Made by a program: the position numbers and the translations under genes
Notes under the pieces: model-generated
Seen by the model: only the letters and a program-made list of their open reading frames with translations
Database searches by the model: none
What the model was told of the DNA's origin: nothing
In this document: one piece after another, positions 38,101-50,384 of the stretch
Position numbering within the stretch: position 1 is the first letter of the stretch
How the letters are laid out: every line of letters begins with the position of its first letter
Assembly (NCBI RefSeq): GCF_029227915.1
Contig: NC_079886.1
Location: 1,364,001-1,428,000, forward strand
DNA length: 64,000 nt
Reading direction: 5' to 3'
Source: Hydractinia symbiolongicarpus
Lineage: Eukaryota; Cnidaria; Hydrozoa; Anthoathecata; Hydractiniidae

Positions 38101-39021
38101 TCGTTCGGGAAATGAGTTTACTCCCTGGGTACTTTCTTTGTATACTTTTGATTATACGGGTCGTTTCCGGGATTTACGGGAAATCGCGGATTTTGGTTTG
38201 CCGGCGAATAAACTTGTTTTATTTAGCGTCTCATCAAAAATGAAAAAAATTTTGAAAACTACAAGTCTCATGCGTTTTAGTGGTGAAAAAATAATTTAAA
38301 AAATCGTTCTGAAAATGAGTTTATTCACAGGGTACTTTCTTTGTATACATTCAACTATACGGGCCGAGCCAGGGATTTACGCGAAAAGCGGGTTTTCGGT
38401 TGTCGGCGATTAAACTGCCTTCATTCGGCGTCTCATCAAAAATGTAAACATTTTTGAATACTACAAGTCTCATTCGTTCTAGTGGTGCAGAAATAATTTG
38501 AAAAATCGTTCGGGAAATCAGTTTACGCCCTGGGTACATTCTTTTATACATTCGACTATACGGGCAAAGTTCGGGATTTACAGGAAATCCCGGGTTTTCG
38601 TTTGCCAGCGATTAAACTTCTTTTATTCAGCGTCCCATCAAAAATAAAAACATTTTTAAAAACTACAAGTCTCATGCGTTTTAGTGGTGAAAAGATAATT
38701 TAAAAAATCGTTCGGGAAATGAGTTTACTCCCTGGGTACTTTCTTTGTATACTTTTGATTATACGGGTCGTTTCCGGGATTTACGGGAAATCGCGGATTT
38801 TCGTTTGCCGGCGAATAAACTTGTTTTATTTAGCGTCTCATCAAAAATGAAAACATTTTTGAAAACTACAAGTCTCATTCGTTCTAGTGGTGCAGAAATA
38901 ATTTGAAAAATCGTTCGGGAAATCAGTTTACTCCCTGGGTACTTTCTTTTATACATTCGACTATACGGGCCAAGTTCGGGATTTACAGGAAATCCCGGGT
39001 TTTCGTTTGCCAGCGATTAAA
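35116..39021 (+). repeat. C-B-G monomer trimers (about 607 bp) and derivatives
   Basis: C monomers with TTTACGCGAAAAGCGGG start at 36942, 37549 and 38358. The first interval is 607 bp (C-B-G). The second is 809 bp because a second B monomer (GGGCAAAGTTCGGG, near 37950) is inserted next to the first. G monomers carry GGGTCGTTTCCGGG with CGGATTTTGGTTTGCC. D monomers and one D' monomer (palindrome at 35983) occupy 35.9-36.9 kb. Confidence 0.8.
35983..35992. other. AAACATGTTT palindrome marking D' monomers
   Basis: A perfect 10-bp palindrome created by CATG in place of CTTG in GATTAAACATGTTTTATT. The same change sits in five monomers, starting at 35983, 42662, 43618, 46653 and 48823. All five follow a C monomer whose downstream join has CGTTCCAGTGGTGC. 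It is a useful marker of shared descent; no function is implied. Confidence 0.85.
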
Positions 39022-40786
39022 CTTGTTTTATTCAGCGTCTCATCAAAAATGAAAACATTGTTGAAAACTACAAGTCTCATGCGTTTTAGTGGTGAAAAAA
39101 TAATTTAAAAAATCGTTCGGGAAATGAGTTTATTCCCTGGGTACTCTCTTTGTATACTTTTGATTATACGGGTCGTGTCCGGGATTTACGGGAAATCGCG
39201 GGTTTTCGTTTGCCGGCGATTAAACTTGTTTTATTTAGCGTCTCATCAAAAATGAAAACATTGTTGAAAACTACAAGTCTCATGCGTTTTAGTGGTGAAA
39301 AAATAATTTAAAATATCGTTCGGGAAATGAGTGTACTCCCTGAGTACTTTCTTTGTATACTTTTGACTATACGGGCCGAGTACGGGATTTACGGGAAATC
39401 GCGGGTTTTCGTTTGCCGGCGATTAAACTTCTTTTATTCAGCGTCTTCTCAAAAATGAAAACATTTTTGAAAACTACAAGTCTCATGCGTTTTAGTCGTG
39501 AAAAAATAATTTAAAAAATCGTTCTGAAAATGAGTTTATTCACAGGGTACTTTCTTTGTATACATTCAAATATACGGGCCGAGCCAGGGATTTACGGGAA
39601 AAGCGAGTTTTCAGTTGTCGGCGATTAAACTGCTTTCATTCGGCGTCTCATCAAAAATGTAAATATTTTTGAATACTACAAGTCTCATTCGTTCTAGTGG
39701 TGCAGAAATAATTTGAAAAATCGTTCGGGAAATCAGTTTACTCCCTGGGTACTTTCTTTTATACATACGACTATACGGGCCAAGTTCGGGATTTACAGGA
39801 AATCCCGGGTTTTCGTTTGCCAGCGATTAAACTTCTTTTATTCAGCGTCTCATCAAAAATGAAAACATTTTTGAAAACTACAAGTCTCATGCGTTTTAGT
39901 GGTGAAAAGATAATTTAAAAAATCGTTCGGGAAATGAGTTTACTCCCTGGGTACTTTCTTTGTATACTTTTGATTATACGGGTCGTTTCCGGGATTTACG
40001 GGAAATCGCGGATTTTCGTTTGCCGGCGGATAAACTTGTTTTATTTAGCGTCTCATCAAAAATGAAAAAAATTTTGAAAACTACAAGTCTCATGCGTTTT
40101 AGTGGTGAAAAAATAATTTAAAAAATCGTTCTGAAAATGAGTTTATTCACAGGGTACTTTCTTTGTATACATTCAACTATACGGGCCGAGCCAGGGATTT
40201 ACGCGAAAAGCGGGTTTTCGGTTGTCGGCGATTAAACTGCCTTCATTCGGCGTCTCATCAAAAATGTAAACATTTTTGAATACTACAAGTCTCATTCGTT
40301 CTAGTGGTGCAGAAATAATTTGAAAAATCGTTCGGGAAATCAGTTTACGCCCTGGGTACTTTGTTTTATACATTCGACTATACGGGCAAAGTTCTGGATT
40401 TACAGGAAATCCCGGGTTTTCGTTTGCCAGCGATTAAACTTCTTTTATTCAGCGTCTCATCAAAAATGAAAACATTTTTAAAAACTACAAGTCTCATGCG
40501 TTTTAGTGGTGAAAAGATAATTTAAAAAATCGTTCGGGAAATGAGTTTACTCCCTGGGTACTTTCTTTGTATACTTTTGATTATACGGGTCGTTTCCGGG
40601 ATTTACGGGAAATCGCGGATTTTCGTTTGCCGGCGAATAAACTTGTTTTATTTAGCGTCTCATCAAAAATGGAAACATTTTTGAAAACTACAAGTCTCAT
40701 GCGTTTTAGTGGTGAAAAAATAATTTAAAAAATCGTTCTGAAAATGAGTTTATTCACAGGGTACTTTCTTTGTATACATTCAACTA

Positions 40787-41595
40787 TACGGGCCAAGCCA
40801 GGGATTTACGGGAAAAGCGGGTTTTCGGTTGTCGGCGATTAAACTGATTTCATTCGGCGTCTCATCAAAAATGTAAACATTTTTGAATACTACAAGTCTC
40901 ATTCGTTCTAGTGGTGCAGAAATAATTTGAAAAATCGTTCGGGAAATCAGTTTACTCCCTGGGTACTTTCTTTTATACATTCGACTATACGGGCCAAGTT
41001 CGGGATTTACAGGAAAGCCCGGGTTTTCGTTTGCCGCGATTAAACTTCTTTTATTCAGCGTCTCATCAAAAATGAAAACATATTTGAAAACTACAAGTCT
41101 CCTGCGTTTTAGTGGTGAAAAGATAATTTAAAAAATCGTTCGGGAAATGAGTTTACTCCCTGGGTACTTTCTTTGTATACTTTTGATTATACGGGTCGTG
41201 TCCTGGATTTACGGGAAATCGCGGGTTTTCGTTTGCTGGCGAATAAACTTGTTTTACTTAGCGTCTCATCAAAAATGAAAACATTTTTAAAAACTACAAG
41301 TCTCATGCGTTTCAGCGGTGAAAAAATAATTTAAAATATCGTTCGGGAAATAAGTTTACTCCCTGAGTACTTTCTTTGTGTACTTTTGATTATACGGGTC
41401 GTTTCCGGGATTTACTGGAAATCGCGGATTTTCGTTTGCCGGCGAATAAACTTGTTTTATTTAGCGTCTCATCAAAAATGGAAACATTTTTGAAAACTAC
41501 AAGTCTCATGCGTTTTAGTGGTGAAAAAATAATTTAAAAAATCGTTCTGAAAATGAGTTTATTCACAGGGTACTTTCTTTGTATACATTCAACTA
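40787..41595 (+). repeat. 809-bp C-B-K-H tetramer, first of a tandem pair
   Basis: C (GGGCCAAGCCAGGG), B (GGAAAGCCCGGG, TTTGCCGCGATTAAAC, then CTCCTGCGTTTTAG), K (GGGTCGTGTCCTGG, CTTGTTTTACTTAGCG) and H (CGTTTCAGCGGTG, GGGTCGTTTCCGGG, AAAATGGAAAC). The private CTCCTGCG recurs 809 bp later. Confidence 0.85.
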
Positions 41596-42404
41596 TACGG
41601 GCCAAGCCAGGGATTTACGGGAAAAGCGGGTTTTCGGTTGTCGGCGATTAAACTGCTTTCATTCGGCGTCTCATCAAAAATGTAAACATTTTTGAATACT
41701 ACAAGTCTCATTCGTTCTAGTGGTGCAGAAATAATTTGAAAAATCGTTCGGGAAATCAGTTTACTCCCTGGGTACTTTCTTTTATACATTCGACTATACG
41801 GGCCAAGTTCGGGATTTACAGGAAAGCCCGGGTTTTCGTTTGCCGCGATTAAACTTCTTTTATTCAGCGTCTCATCAAAAATGAAAACATATTTGAAAAC
41901 TACAAGTCTCCTGCGTTTTAGTGGTGAAAAGATAATTTAAAAAATCGTTCGGGAAATGAGTTTACTCCCTGGGTACTTTCTTTGTATACTTTTGATTATA
42001 CGGGTCGTGTCCTGGATTTACGGGAAATCGCGGGTTTTCGTTTGCTGGCGAATAAACTTGTTTTACTTAGCGTCTCATCAAAAATGAAAACATTTTTGAA
42101 AACTACAAGTCTCATGCGTTTCAGCGGTGAAAAAATAATTTAAAATATCGTTCGGGAAATAAGTTTACTCCCTGAGTACTTTCTTTGTGTACTTTTGATT
42201 ATACGGGTCGTTTCCGGGATTTACGGGAAATCGCGGATTTTCGTTGGCCGGCGAATAAACTTGTTTTATTTAGCGTCTCATCAAAAATGGAAACATTTTT
42301 GAAAACTACAAGTCTCATGCGTTTTAGTGGTGAAAAAATAATTTAAAAAATCGTTCTGAAAATGAGTTTATTCACAGGGTACTTTCTTTGTATACATTCA
42401 ACTA
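41596..42404 (+). repeat. 809-bp C-B-K-H tetramer, second of a tandem pair
   Basis: Repeats the previous unit including CTCCTGCG. The corresponding place in the other block copy (from 45587) has only one such unit, so the duplication happened after the blocks separated, or one unit was lost there. Confidence 0.84.
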
Positions 42405-42808
42405 TATGGGCCGAGCCAGGGATTTACGCGAAAAGCGAGTTTTCGGTTGTCGGCGATTAAACTGCCTTCATTCGGCGTCTCATCAAAAATGTAAACATTT
42501 TTGAATACTACAAGTCTCATTCGTTCCAGTGGTGCAGAAATAATTTGAAAAATCGTTCGGAAAATCAGTTTACTCCCTGGGTACTCTCTTTGTATACTTT
42601 TGATTATACGGGTCGTGTCCGGGATTTACGGGAAATCGTGGGTTTTCGTTTGCCGGCGATTAAACATGTTTTATTTAGCGTCTCATCAAAAATGAAAACA
42701 TTTTTAAAAACTACAAGTCTCATTCGTTCTAGTGGTGCAGAAATAATTTGAAAAATCGTTCGGGAAATCAGTTTACGCCCTGGGTACTTTCTTTTATACA
42801 TTCGACTA

Positions 42809-42955
42809 TACGGGCAAAGTTCGGGATTTACAGGAAATCCCGGGTTTTTTTGAAAACTACAAGTCTCATGCGTTTTAGTGGTGAAAAAATAATTTAAAAA
42901 ATCGTTCTGAAAATGAGTTTATTCACAGGGTACTTTCTTTGTATACATTCAACTA
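42809..42955 (+). repeat. Truncated 147-bp monomer, occurrence 1
   Basis: Interval between successive TACGGG starts is 147 bp. The sequence runs CCCGGGTTTTTTTGAAAAC, so 56 bp between the T run of GGGTTTTCG and the T run of CATTTTTG are missing. Both deletion ends lie in T runs, as expected of replication slippage or short-homology end joining. Confidence 0.88.
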
Positions 42956-43821
42956 TACGGGCCAAGCCAGGGATTTACGGGAAAAGCGGGTTTTCGGTTG
43001 TCGGCGATTAAACTGCTTTCATTCGGCGTCTCATCAAAAATGTAAACATTTTTGAATACTACAAGTCTCATGCGTTTTAGTGGTGAAAAGATAATTTAAA
43101 AAATCGTTCGGGAAATGAGTTTACTCCCTGGGTACTTTCTTGGTATACTTTTGATTATACGGGTCGTTTCCGGGATTTACGGGAAATCGCGGATTTTCGT
43201 TTGCTGGCGAATAAACTTGTTTTATTTAGCGTCTCATCAAAAATGGAAACATTTTTGAAAACTACAAGTCTCATGCGTTTTAGTGGTGAAAAAATAATTT
43301 AAAAAATCGTTCTGAAAATGAGTTTATTCACAGGGTACTTTCTTTGTATACATTCAACTATACGGGCCGAGCCAGGGATTTACGCGAAAAGCGGGTTTTC
43401 GGTTGTCGGCGATTAAACTGCCTTCATTCGGCGTCTCATCAAAAATGTAAACATTTTTGAATACTACAAGTCTCATTCGTTCCAGTGGTGCAGAAATAAT
43501 TTGAAAAATCGTTCGGAAAATCAGTTTACTCCCTGGGTACTCTCTTTGTATACTTTTGATTATACGGGTCGTGTCCGGGATTTACGGGAAATCGTGGGTT
43601 TTCGTTTGCCGGCGATTAAACATGTTTTATTTAGCGTCTCATCAAAAATGAAAACATTTTTGAAAACTACAAGTCTCATTCGTTCTAGTGGTGCAGAAAT
43701 AATTTGAAAAATCGTTCGGGAAATCAGTTTACGCCCTGGGTACTTTCTTTTATACATTCGACTATACGGGCCAAGTTCGGGATTTACAGGAAATCCCGGG
43801 TTTTCGTTTGCCAGCGATTAA
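42956..43821 (+). repeat. Spacer monomers between duplicated blocks (C, G/H, C, D', B)
   Basis: About four monomers: C at 42956, a G/H-type monomer (GGGTCGTTTCC, AAAATGGAAAC), C with TTTACGCG near 43366, D' with the palindrome at 43618, then the B that opens copy P2. The first part still belongs to P1. Confidence 0.75.
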
Positions 43822-46800
43822 ACTTGTTTTATTCAGCGTCTCATCAAAAATGAAAACATTGTTGAAAACTACAAGTCTCATGCGTTTTAGTGGTGAAAAA
43901 ATAATTTAAAAAATCGTTCGGGAAATGAGTTTATTCCCTGGGTACTCTCTTTGTATACTTTTGATTATACGGGTCGTGTCCGGGATTTACGGAAATCGCG
44001 GGTTTTCGTTTGCCGGCGATTAAACTTGTTTTATTTAGCGTCTCATCAAAAATGAAAACATTGTTGAAAACTACAAGTCTCATGCGTTTTAGTGGTGAAA
44101 AAATAATTTAAAATATCGTTCAGGAAATGAGTGTACTCCCTGAGTACTTTCTTTGTATACTTTTGACTATACGGGCCGAGTACGGGATTTACGGGAAATC
44201 GCGGGTTTTCGTTTGCCGGCGATTAAACTTCTTTTATTCAGCGTCTTCTCAAAAATGAAAACATTTTTGAAAACTACAAGTCTCATGCGTTTTAGTCGTG
44301 AAAAAATAATTTAAAAAATCGTTCTGAAAATGAGTTTATTCACAGGGTACTTTCTTTGTATACATTCAAATATACGGGCCGAGCCAGGGATTTACGGGAA
44401 AAGCGAGTTTTCGGTTGTCGGCGATTAAACTGCTTTCATTCGGCGTCTCATCAAAAATGTAAATATTTTTGAATACTACAAGTCTCATTCGTTCTAGTGG
44501 TGCAGAAATAATTTGAAAAATCGTTCGGGAAATCAGTTTACTCCCTGGGTACTTTCTTTTATACATACGACTATACGGGCCAAGTTCGGGATTTACAGGA
44601 AATCCCGGGTTTTCGTTTGCCAGCGATTAAACTTCTTTTATTCAGCGTCTCATCAAAAATGAAAACATTTTTGAAAACTACAAGTCTCATGCGTTTTAGT
44701 GGTGAAAAGATAATTTAAAAAATCGTTCGGGAAATGAGTTTACTCCCTGGGTACTTTCTTTGTATACTTTTGATTATACGGGTCGTTTCCGGGATTTACG
44801 GGAAATCGCGGATTTTCGTTTGCCGGCGGATAAACTTGTTTTATTTAGCGTCTCATCAAAAATGAAAAAAATTTTGAAAACTACAAGTCTCATGCGTTTT
44901 AGTGGTGAAAAAATAATTTAAAAAATCGTTCTGAAAATGAGTTTATTCACAGGGTACTTTCTTTGTATACATTCAACTATACGGGCCGAGCCAGGGATTT
45001 ACGCGAAAAGCGGGTTTTCGGTTGTCGGCGATTAAACTGCCTTCATTCGGCGTCTCATCAAAAATGTAAACATTTTTGAATACTACAAGTCTCATTCGTT
45101 CTAGTGGTGCAGAAATAATTTGAAAAATCGTTCGGGAAATCAGTTTACGCCCTGGGTACTTTCTTTTATACATTCAACTATACGGGCAAAGTTCGGGATT
45201 TACAGGAAATCCCGGGTTTTCGTTTGCCATCGATTAAACTTCTTTTATTCAGCGTCTCATCAAAAATGAAAACATTTTTAAAAACTACAAGTCTCATGCG
45301 TTTTAGTGGTGAAAAGATAATTTAAAAAATCGTTCGGGAAATGAGTTTACTCCCTGGGTACTTTCTTTGTATACTTTTGATTATACGGGTCGTTTCCGGG
45401 ATTTACGGGAATACGCGGATTTTCGTTTGCCGGCGAATAAACTTGTTTTATTTAGCACCTCATCAAAAATGAAAACATTTTTGAAAGCTACAAGTCTCAT
45501 GCGTTTTAGTGGTGAAAAAATAATTTAAAAAATCGTTCTGAAAATGAGTTTATTCACAGGGTACTTTCTTTGTATACATTCAACTATACGGGCCAAGCCA
45601 GGGATTTACGGGAAAAGCGGGTTTTCGGTTGTCGGCGATTAAACTGCTTTCATTCAGCGTCTCATCAAAAATGTAAACATTTTTGAATACTACAAGTCTC
45701 ATTCGTTCTAGTGGTGCAGAAATAATTTGAAAAATCGTTCGGGAAATCAGTTTACTCCCTGGGTACTTTCTTTTATACATTCGACTATACGGGCCAAGTT
45801 CGGGATTTACAGGAAAGCCCGGGTTTTCGTTTGCCGCGATTAAACTTCTTTTATTCAGCGTCTCATCAAAAATGAAAACATATTTGAAAACTACAAGTCT
45901 CCTGCGTTTTAGTGGTGAAAAGATAATTTAAAAAATCGTTCGGGAAATGAGTTTACTCCCTGGGTACTTTCTTTGTATACTTTTGATTATACGGGTCGTG
46001 TCCTGGATTTACGGGAAATCGCGGGTTTTCGTTTGCTGGCGAATAAACTTGTTTTACTTAGCGTCTCATCAAAAATGAAAACATTTTTGAAAACTACAAG
46101 TCTCATGCGTTTCAGCGGTGAAAAAATAATTTAAAATATCGTTCGGGAAATAAGTTTACTCCCTGAGTACTTTCTTTGTGTACTTTTGATTATACGGGTC
46201 GTTTCCGGGATTTACGGGAAATCGCGGATTTTCGTTTGCCGGCGAATAAACTTGTTTTATTTAGCGTCTCATCAAAAATGGAAACATTTTTGAAAACTAC
46301 AAGTCTCATGCGTTTTAGTGGTGAAAAAATAATTTAAAAAATCGTTCTGAAAATGAGTTTATTCACAGGGTACTTTCTTTGTATACATTCAACTATATGG
46401 GCCGAGCCAGGGATTTACGCGAAAAGCGAGTTTTCGGTTGTCGGCGATTAAACTGCCTTCATTCGGCGTCTCATCAAAAATGTAAACATTTTTGAATACT
46501 ACAAGTCTCATTCGTTCCAGTGGTGCAGAAATAATTTGAAAAATCGTTCGGAAAATCAGTTTACTCCCTGGGTACTCTCTTTGTATACTTTTGATTATAC
46601 GGGTCGTGTCCGGGATTTACGGGAAATCGTGGGTTTTCGTTTGCCGGCGATTAAACATGTTTTATTTAGCGTCTCATCAAAAATGAAAACATTTTTAAAA
46701 ACTACAAGTCTCATTCGTTCTAGTGGTGCAGAAATAATTTGAAAAATCGTTCGGGAAATCAGTTTACGCCCTGGGTACTTTCTTTTATACATTCGACTAT

Positions 46801-47055
46801 ACGGGCAAAGTTCGGGATTTACAGGAAATCCCGGGTTTTTTTAAAAACTACAAGTCTCATGCGTTTTAGTGGTGAAAAAATAATTTAAAAAATCGTTCTG
46901 AAAATGAGTTTATTCACAGGGTACTTTCTTTGTATACATTCAACTATACGGGCCAAGCCAGGGATTTACGGGAAAAGCGGGTTTTCGGTTGTCGGCGATT
47001 AAACTGCTTTCATTCGGCGTCTCATCAAAAATGTAAACATTTTTGAATACTACAA
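43822..47055 (+). repeat. About 4-kb duplicated block, copy P2 (3.2 kb)
   Basis: Counterpart of 39022-43065. It lacks one 809-bp tetramer and one base (TTTACGGAAATCGC near 43988). It retains the TCGTG-type C monomer (44373), the TTTACGCG-type C (44980), the D' palindrome (46653) and the truncated monomer near 46840. Confidence 0.85.
46800..46946 (+). repeat. Truncated 147-bp monomer, occurrence 2
   Basis: Same 56-bp loss between two T runs as at 42809 (CCCGGGTTTTTTTAAAAAC), at the equivalent place in the duplicated block. One deletion event was therefore copied, not two independent deletions. Confidence 0.87.
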
Positions 47056-47756
47056 GTCTCATTCGTTCTAGTTGTGCAGAAATAGTTTGAAAAATCGTTC
47101 GGGAAATCAGTTTACTCCCTGGGTACTTTCTTTTATACATTCGACTATACGGGCCAAGTTCGGGATTTACAGGAAAGCCCGGTTTTTCGTTTGCCCGCGA
47201 TTAAACTTCTTTTATTCAGCGTCTCATCAAAAATGAAAACATATTTGAAAACTACAAGTCTCATGCGTTTTAGTGGTGAAAAGATAATTTAAAAAATCGT
47301 TCGGGAAATGAGTTTACTCCCTGGGTACTTTCTTTGTATACTTTTGATTATACGGGTCGTGTCCGGGATTTACGGGAAATCGCGGGTTTTCGTTTGCCGA
47401 CGAATAAACTTGTTTTACTTAGCGTCTCATCAAAAATGAAAACATTTTTGAAAACTACAAGTCTCATGCGTTTCAGCGGTGAAAAAATAATTTAAAATAT
47501 CGTTCGGGAAATAAGTTTACTCCCTGAGTACTTTCTTTGTATACTTTTGATTATACGGGTCGTTTCCGGGATTTACGGGAAATCGCGGATTTTCGTTTGC
47601 CGGCGAATAAACTTGTTTTATTTAGCGTCTCATCAAAAATGGAAACATTTTTGAAAACTACAAGTCTCATGCGTTTTAGTGGTGAAAAAATAACTTGAAA
47701 AATCGTTCTGAAAATGAGTTTATTCACAGGGTACTTTCTTTGTATACATTCAACTA
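46947..47756 (+). repeat. 810-bp C-B-K-H tetramer
   Basis: C (46947), B with GCCCGGTTTTTCGTTTGCCC, K (GGGTCGTGTCCGGG, CTTGTTTTACTTAGCG) and H (CGTTTCAGCGGTG, GGGTCGTTTCC). The next unit begins 810 bp later. The other units of this tetramer start at 40787, 41596, 45587, 47757 and 50385. Confidence 0.83.
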
Positions 47757-48566
47757 TACGGGCCAAGCCAGGGATTTACGGGAAAAGCGGGTTTTCGGTT
47801 GTCGGCGATTAAACTGCTTTCATTCGGCGTCTCATCAAAAATGTAAACATTTTTGAATACTACAAGTCTCATTCGTTCTAGTGGTGCAGAAATAATTTGA
47901 AAAATCGTTCGGGAAATCAGTTTACTCCCTGGGTACTTTCTTTTATACATTCGACTATACATTCCAAGTTCGGGATTTACAGGAAAGCCCGGGTTTTCGT
48001 TTGCCCGGATTAAACTTCTTTTATTCAGCGTCTCATCAAAAATGAAAACATATTTGAAAACTACAAGTCTCATGCGTTTTAGTGGTGAAAAGATAATTTA
48101 AAAAATCGTTCGGGAAATGAGTTTACTCCCTGGGTACTTTCTTTGTATACTTTTGATTATACGGGTCGTGTCCCGGATTTACGGGAAATCGCGGGTTTTC
48201 GTTTGCCGGCGAATAAACTTGTTTTACTTAGCGTCTCATCAAAAATGAAAACATTTTTGAAAACTACAAGTCTCATGCGTTTCAGCGGTGAAAAAATAAT
48301 TTAAAATATCGTTCGGGAAATAAGTTTACTCCCTGAGTACTTTCTTTGTATACTTTTGATTATACGGGTCGTTTCCGGGATTTACGGGAAATCGCGGATT
48401 TTCGTTTGCCGGCGAATAAACTTGTTTTATTTAGCGTCTCATCAAAAATGGAAACATTTTTGAAAACTACAAGTCTCATGCGTTTTAGTGGTGAAAAAAT
48501 AATTTAAAAAATCGTTCTGAAAATGAGTTTATTCACAGGGTACTTTCTTTGTATACATTCAACTAT
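47757..48566 (+). repeat. 810-bp C-B-K-H tetramer
   Basis: Same order as the preceding unit. Its B monomer has an unusual CTATACATTCCAAGTTC in place of CTATACGGGCCAAGTTC, and TTTGCCCGGATTAAAC with missing bases. The substitution removes a stop on the minus strand and creates the longest open frame of the window (107 codons), which is not a gene. Confidence 0.83.
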
Positions 48567-50384
48567 ATGGGCCGAGCCAGGGATTTACGCGAAAAGCGGG
48601 TTTTCGGTTGTCGGCGATTAAACTGCCTTCGTTCGGCGTCTCATCAAAAATGTAAACATTTTTGAATACTACAAGTCTCATTCGTTCCAGTGGTGCAGAA
48701 ATAATTTGAAAAATCGTTCGGAAAATCAGTTTACTCCCTGGGTACTCTCTTTGTATACTTTTGATTATACGGGTCGTGTCCGGGATTTACGGGAAATCGT
48801 TGGTTTTCGTTTGCCGGTGATTAAACATGTTTTATTTAGCGTCTCATCAAAAATGAAAACATTTTTAAAAACTACAAGTCTCATTCGTTCTAGTGGTGCA
48901 GAAATAATTTGAAAAATCGTTCGGGAAATCAGTTTACGCCCTGGGTACTTTCTTTTATACATTCGACTATACGGGCCAAGTTCGGGATTTACAGGAAATC
49001 CCGGGCTTTCGTTTGCCAGCGATTAAACTTCTTTTATTCAGCGTCTCATCAAAAATGAAAACATTTTTAAAACTACAAGTCTCATGCGTTTTAGTGGTGA
49101 AAAGATAATTTAAAAAATTGTTCGGGAAATGAGTTTACTCCCTGGGTACTTTCTTTGCATACTTTTGATTATACGGGTCGTTTCCGGGATTTATGGGAAA
49201 TTGCGGATTTTCGTTTGCCGGCGAATAAACTTGTTTTATTTAGCGTCTCATCAAAAATGAAAACATTTTTGAAAGCTACAAGTCTCATGCGTTTTAGTGG
49301 TGAAAAAATAATTTAAAAAATCGTTCTTAAAATGAGTTTATTCACAGGGTACTTTCTTTGTATACTTTTGACTATACGGCCGAGTACGGGATTTACGGGA
49401 AACGCGGGTTTTCGGTTGTCGGCGATTAAACTGCTTTCATTCGGCGTCTCATCAAAAATGTAAACATTTTTGAATACTACAAGTCTCATTCGTTCTAGTG
49501 GTGCAGAAATAATTTGAAAAATCGTTCGGGAAATCAGTTTACTCCCTGGGTACTTTCTTTTATACATTCGACTATACGGGCCAAGTTCGGGATTTACAGG
49601 AAAGCCCGGGTTTTCGTTTGCCCGCGATTAAACTTCTTTTATTCAGCGTCTCATCAAAAATGAAAACATATTTGAAAACTACAAGTCTCATGCGTTTTAG
49701 TGGTGAAAAGATAATTTAAAAAATCGTTCGGGAAATGAGTTTACTCCCTGGGTACTTTCTTTGTACACTTTTGATTATACGGGTCGTGTCCGGGATTTAC
49801 GGGAAATCGCGGGTTTTCGTTTACCGGCGATTAAACTTCTTTTATTCAGCGTCTTCTCAAAAATGAAAACATTTTTGAAAACTACAAGTCTCATGCGTTT
49901 TAGTGGTGAAAAAATAATTTAAAAAATCGTTCTGAAAATGAGTTTATTCACAGGGTACTTTCTTTGTGTACATTCAACTATACGAGCCAAGCCAGGGATT
50001 TACGGGAAAAGCGGGTTTTCGGTTGTCGGCGATTAAACTGCTTTCATTCGGCGTCTTATCAAAAATGTAAACATTTTTGAATACTACAAGTCTCATTCGT
50101 TCTAGTGCTTCAGAATTAATTTAAAAAATCGTTCGGGAAATCAGTTTCCGCCCTGGTTACTTTCTTTTATACATTCGACTATACGGGCCAAGTTCGTGAT
50201 TTACAGGAAATCCCGGGTTTTCGTTTGCCAGCGATTAAACTTCTTTTATTCAGCGTCTCATCAAAAATGAAAACATTTTTAAAAACTACAAGTCTCATGC
50301 GTTTTAGTGGTGAAAAGATAATTTAAAAAATCGTTCGGGAAATGAGTTTATTCACAGGGTACTTTCTTTGTATACATTCAACTA
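48567..50384 (+). repeat. Mixed C, D', B, G and chimeric monomers
   Basis: Contains C with TTTACGCG (about 48567), D' (palindrome 48823), B and G. Near 49375 a chimera starts as type A (GACTATACGGCCGAGTACGG, missing bases) and continues as C (CGGGTTTTCGGTTGTCGGCG). Near 50110 a B monomer first shows the CTAGTGCTTCAGAATTAATT form, which leads to the CTGCAG-bearing B variant further right. Confidence 0.75.

Larger units (their letters stand above)
39022..43065 (+). repeat. About 4-kb duplicated block, copy P1
   Basis: Matches 43822-47055 at an offset of 4,800-4,801 bp up to about 41590 and then at 3,991 bp. Rare shared marks include GTGTACTCCCTGAG (39331 and 44131), GTAAATATTTTTGAATAC (near 39660 and 44460), ACATACGACTATAC (near 39770 and 44570), and the 147-bp truncated monomer. 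The change in offset is explained by an extra 809-bp tandem duplication within this copy. Confidence 0.85.

Noticed and set aside
47750-48073. 107-codon minus-strand open frame, the longest in the window
   Set aside because: It exists because a local substitution (CTATACATTCC) and small deletions remove the stop that ends the usual 66-codon frame of the C-B pair. Composition and neighbours are pure satellite.
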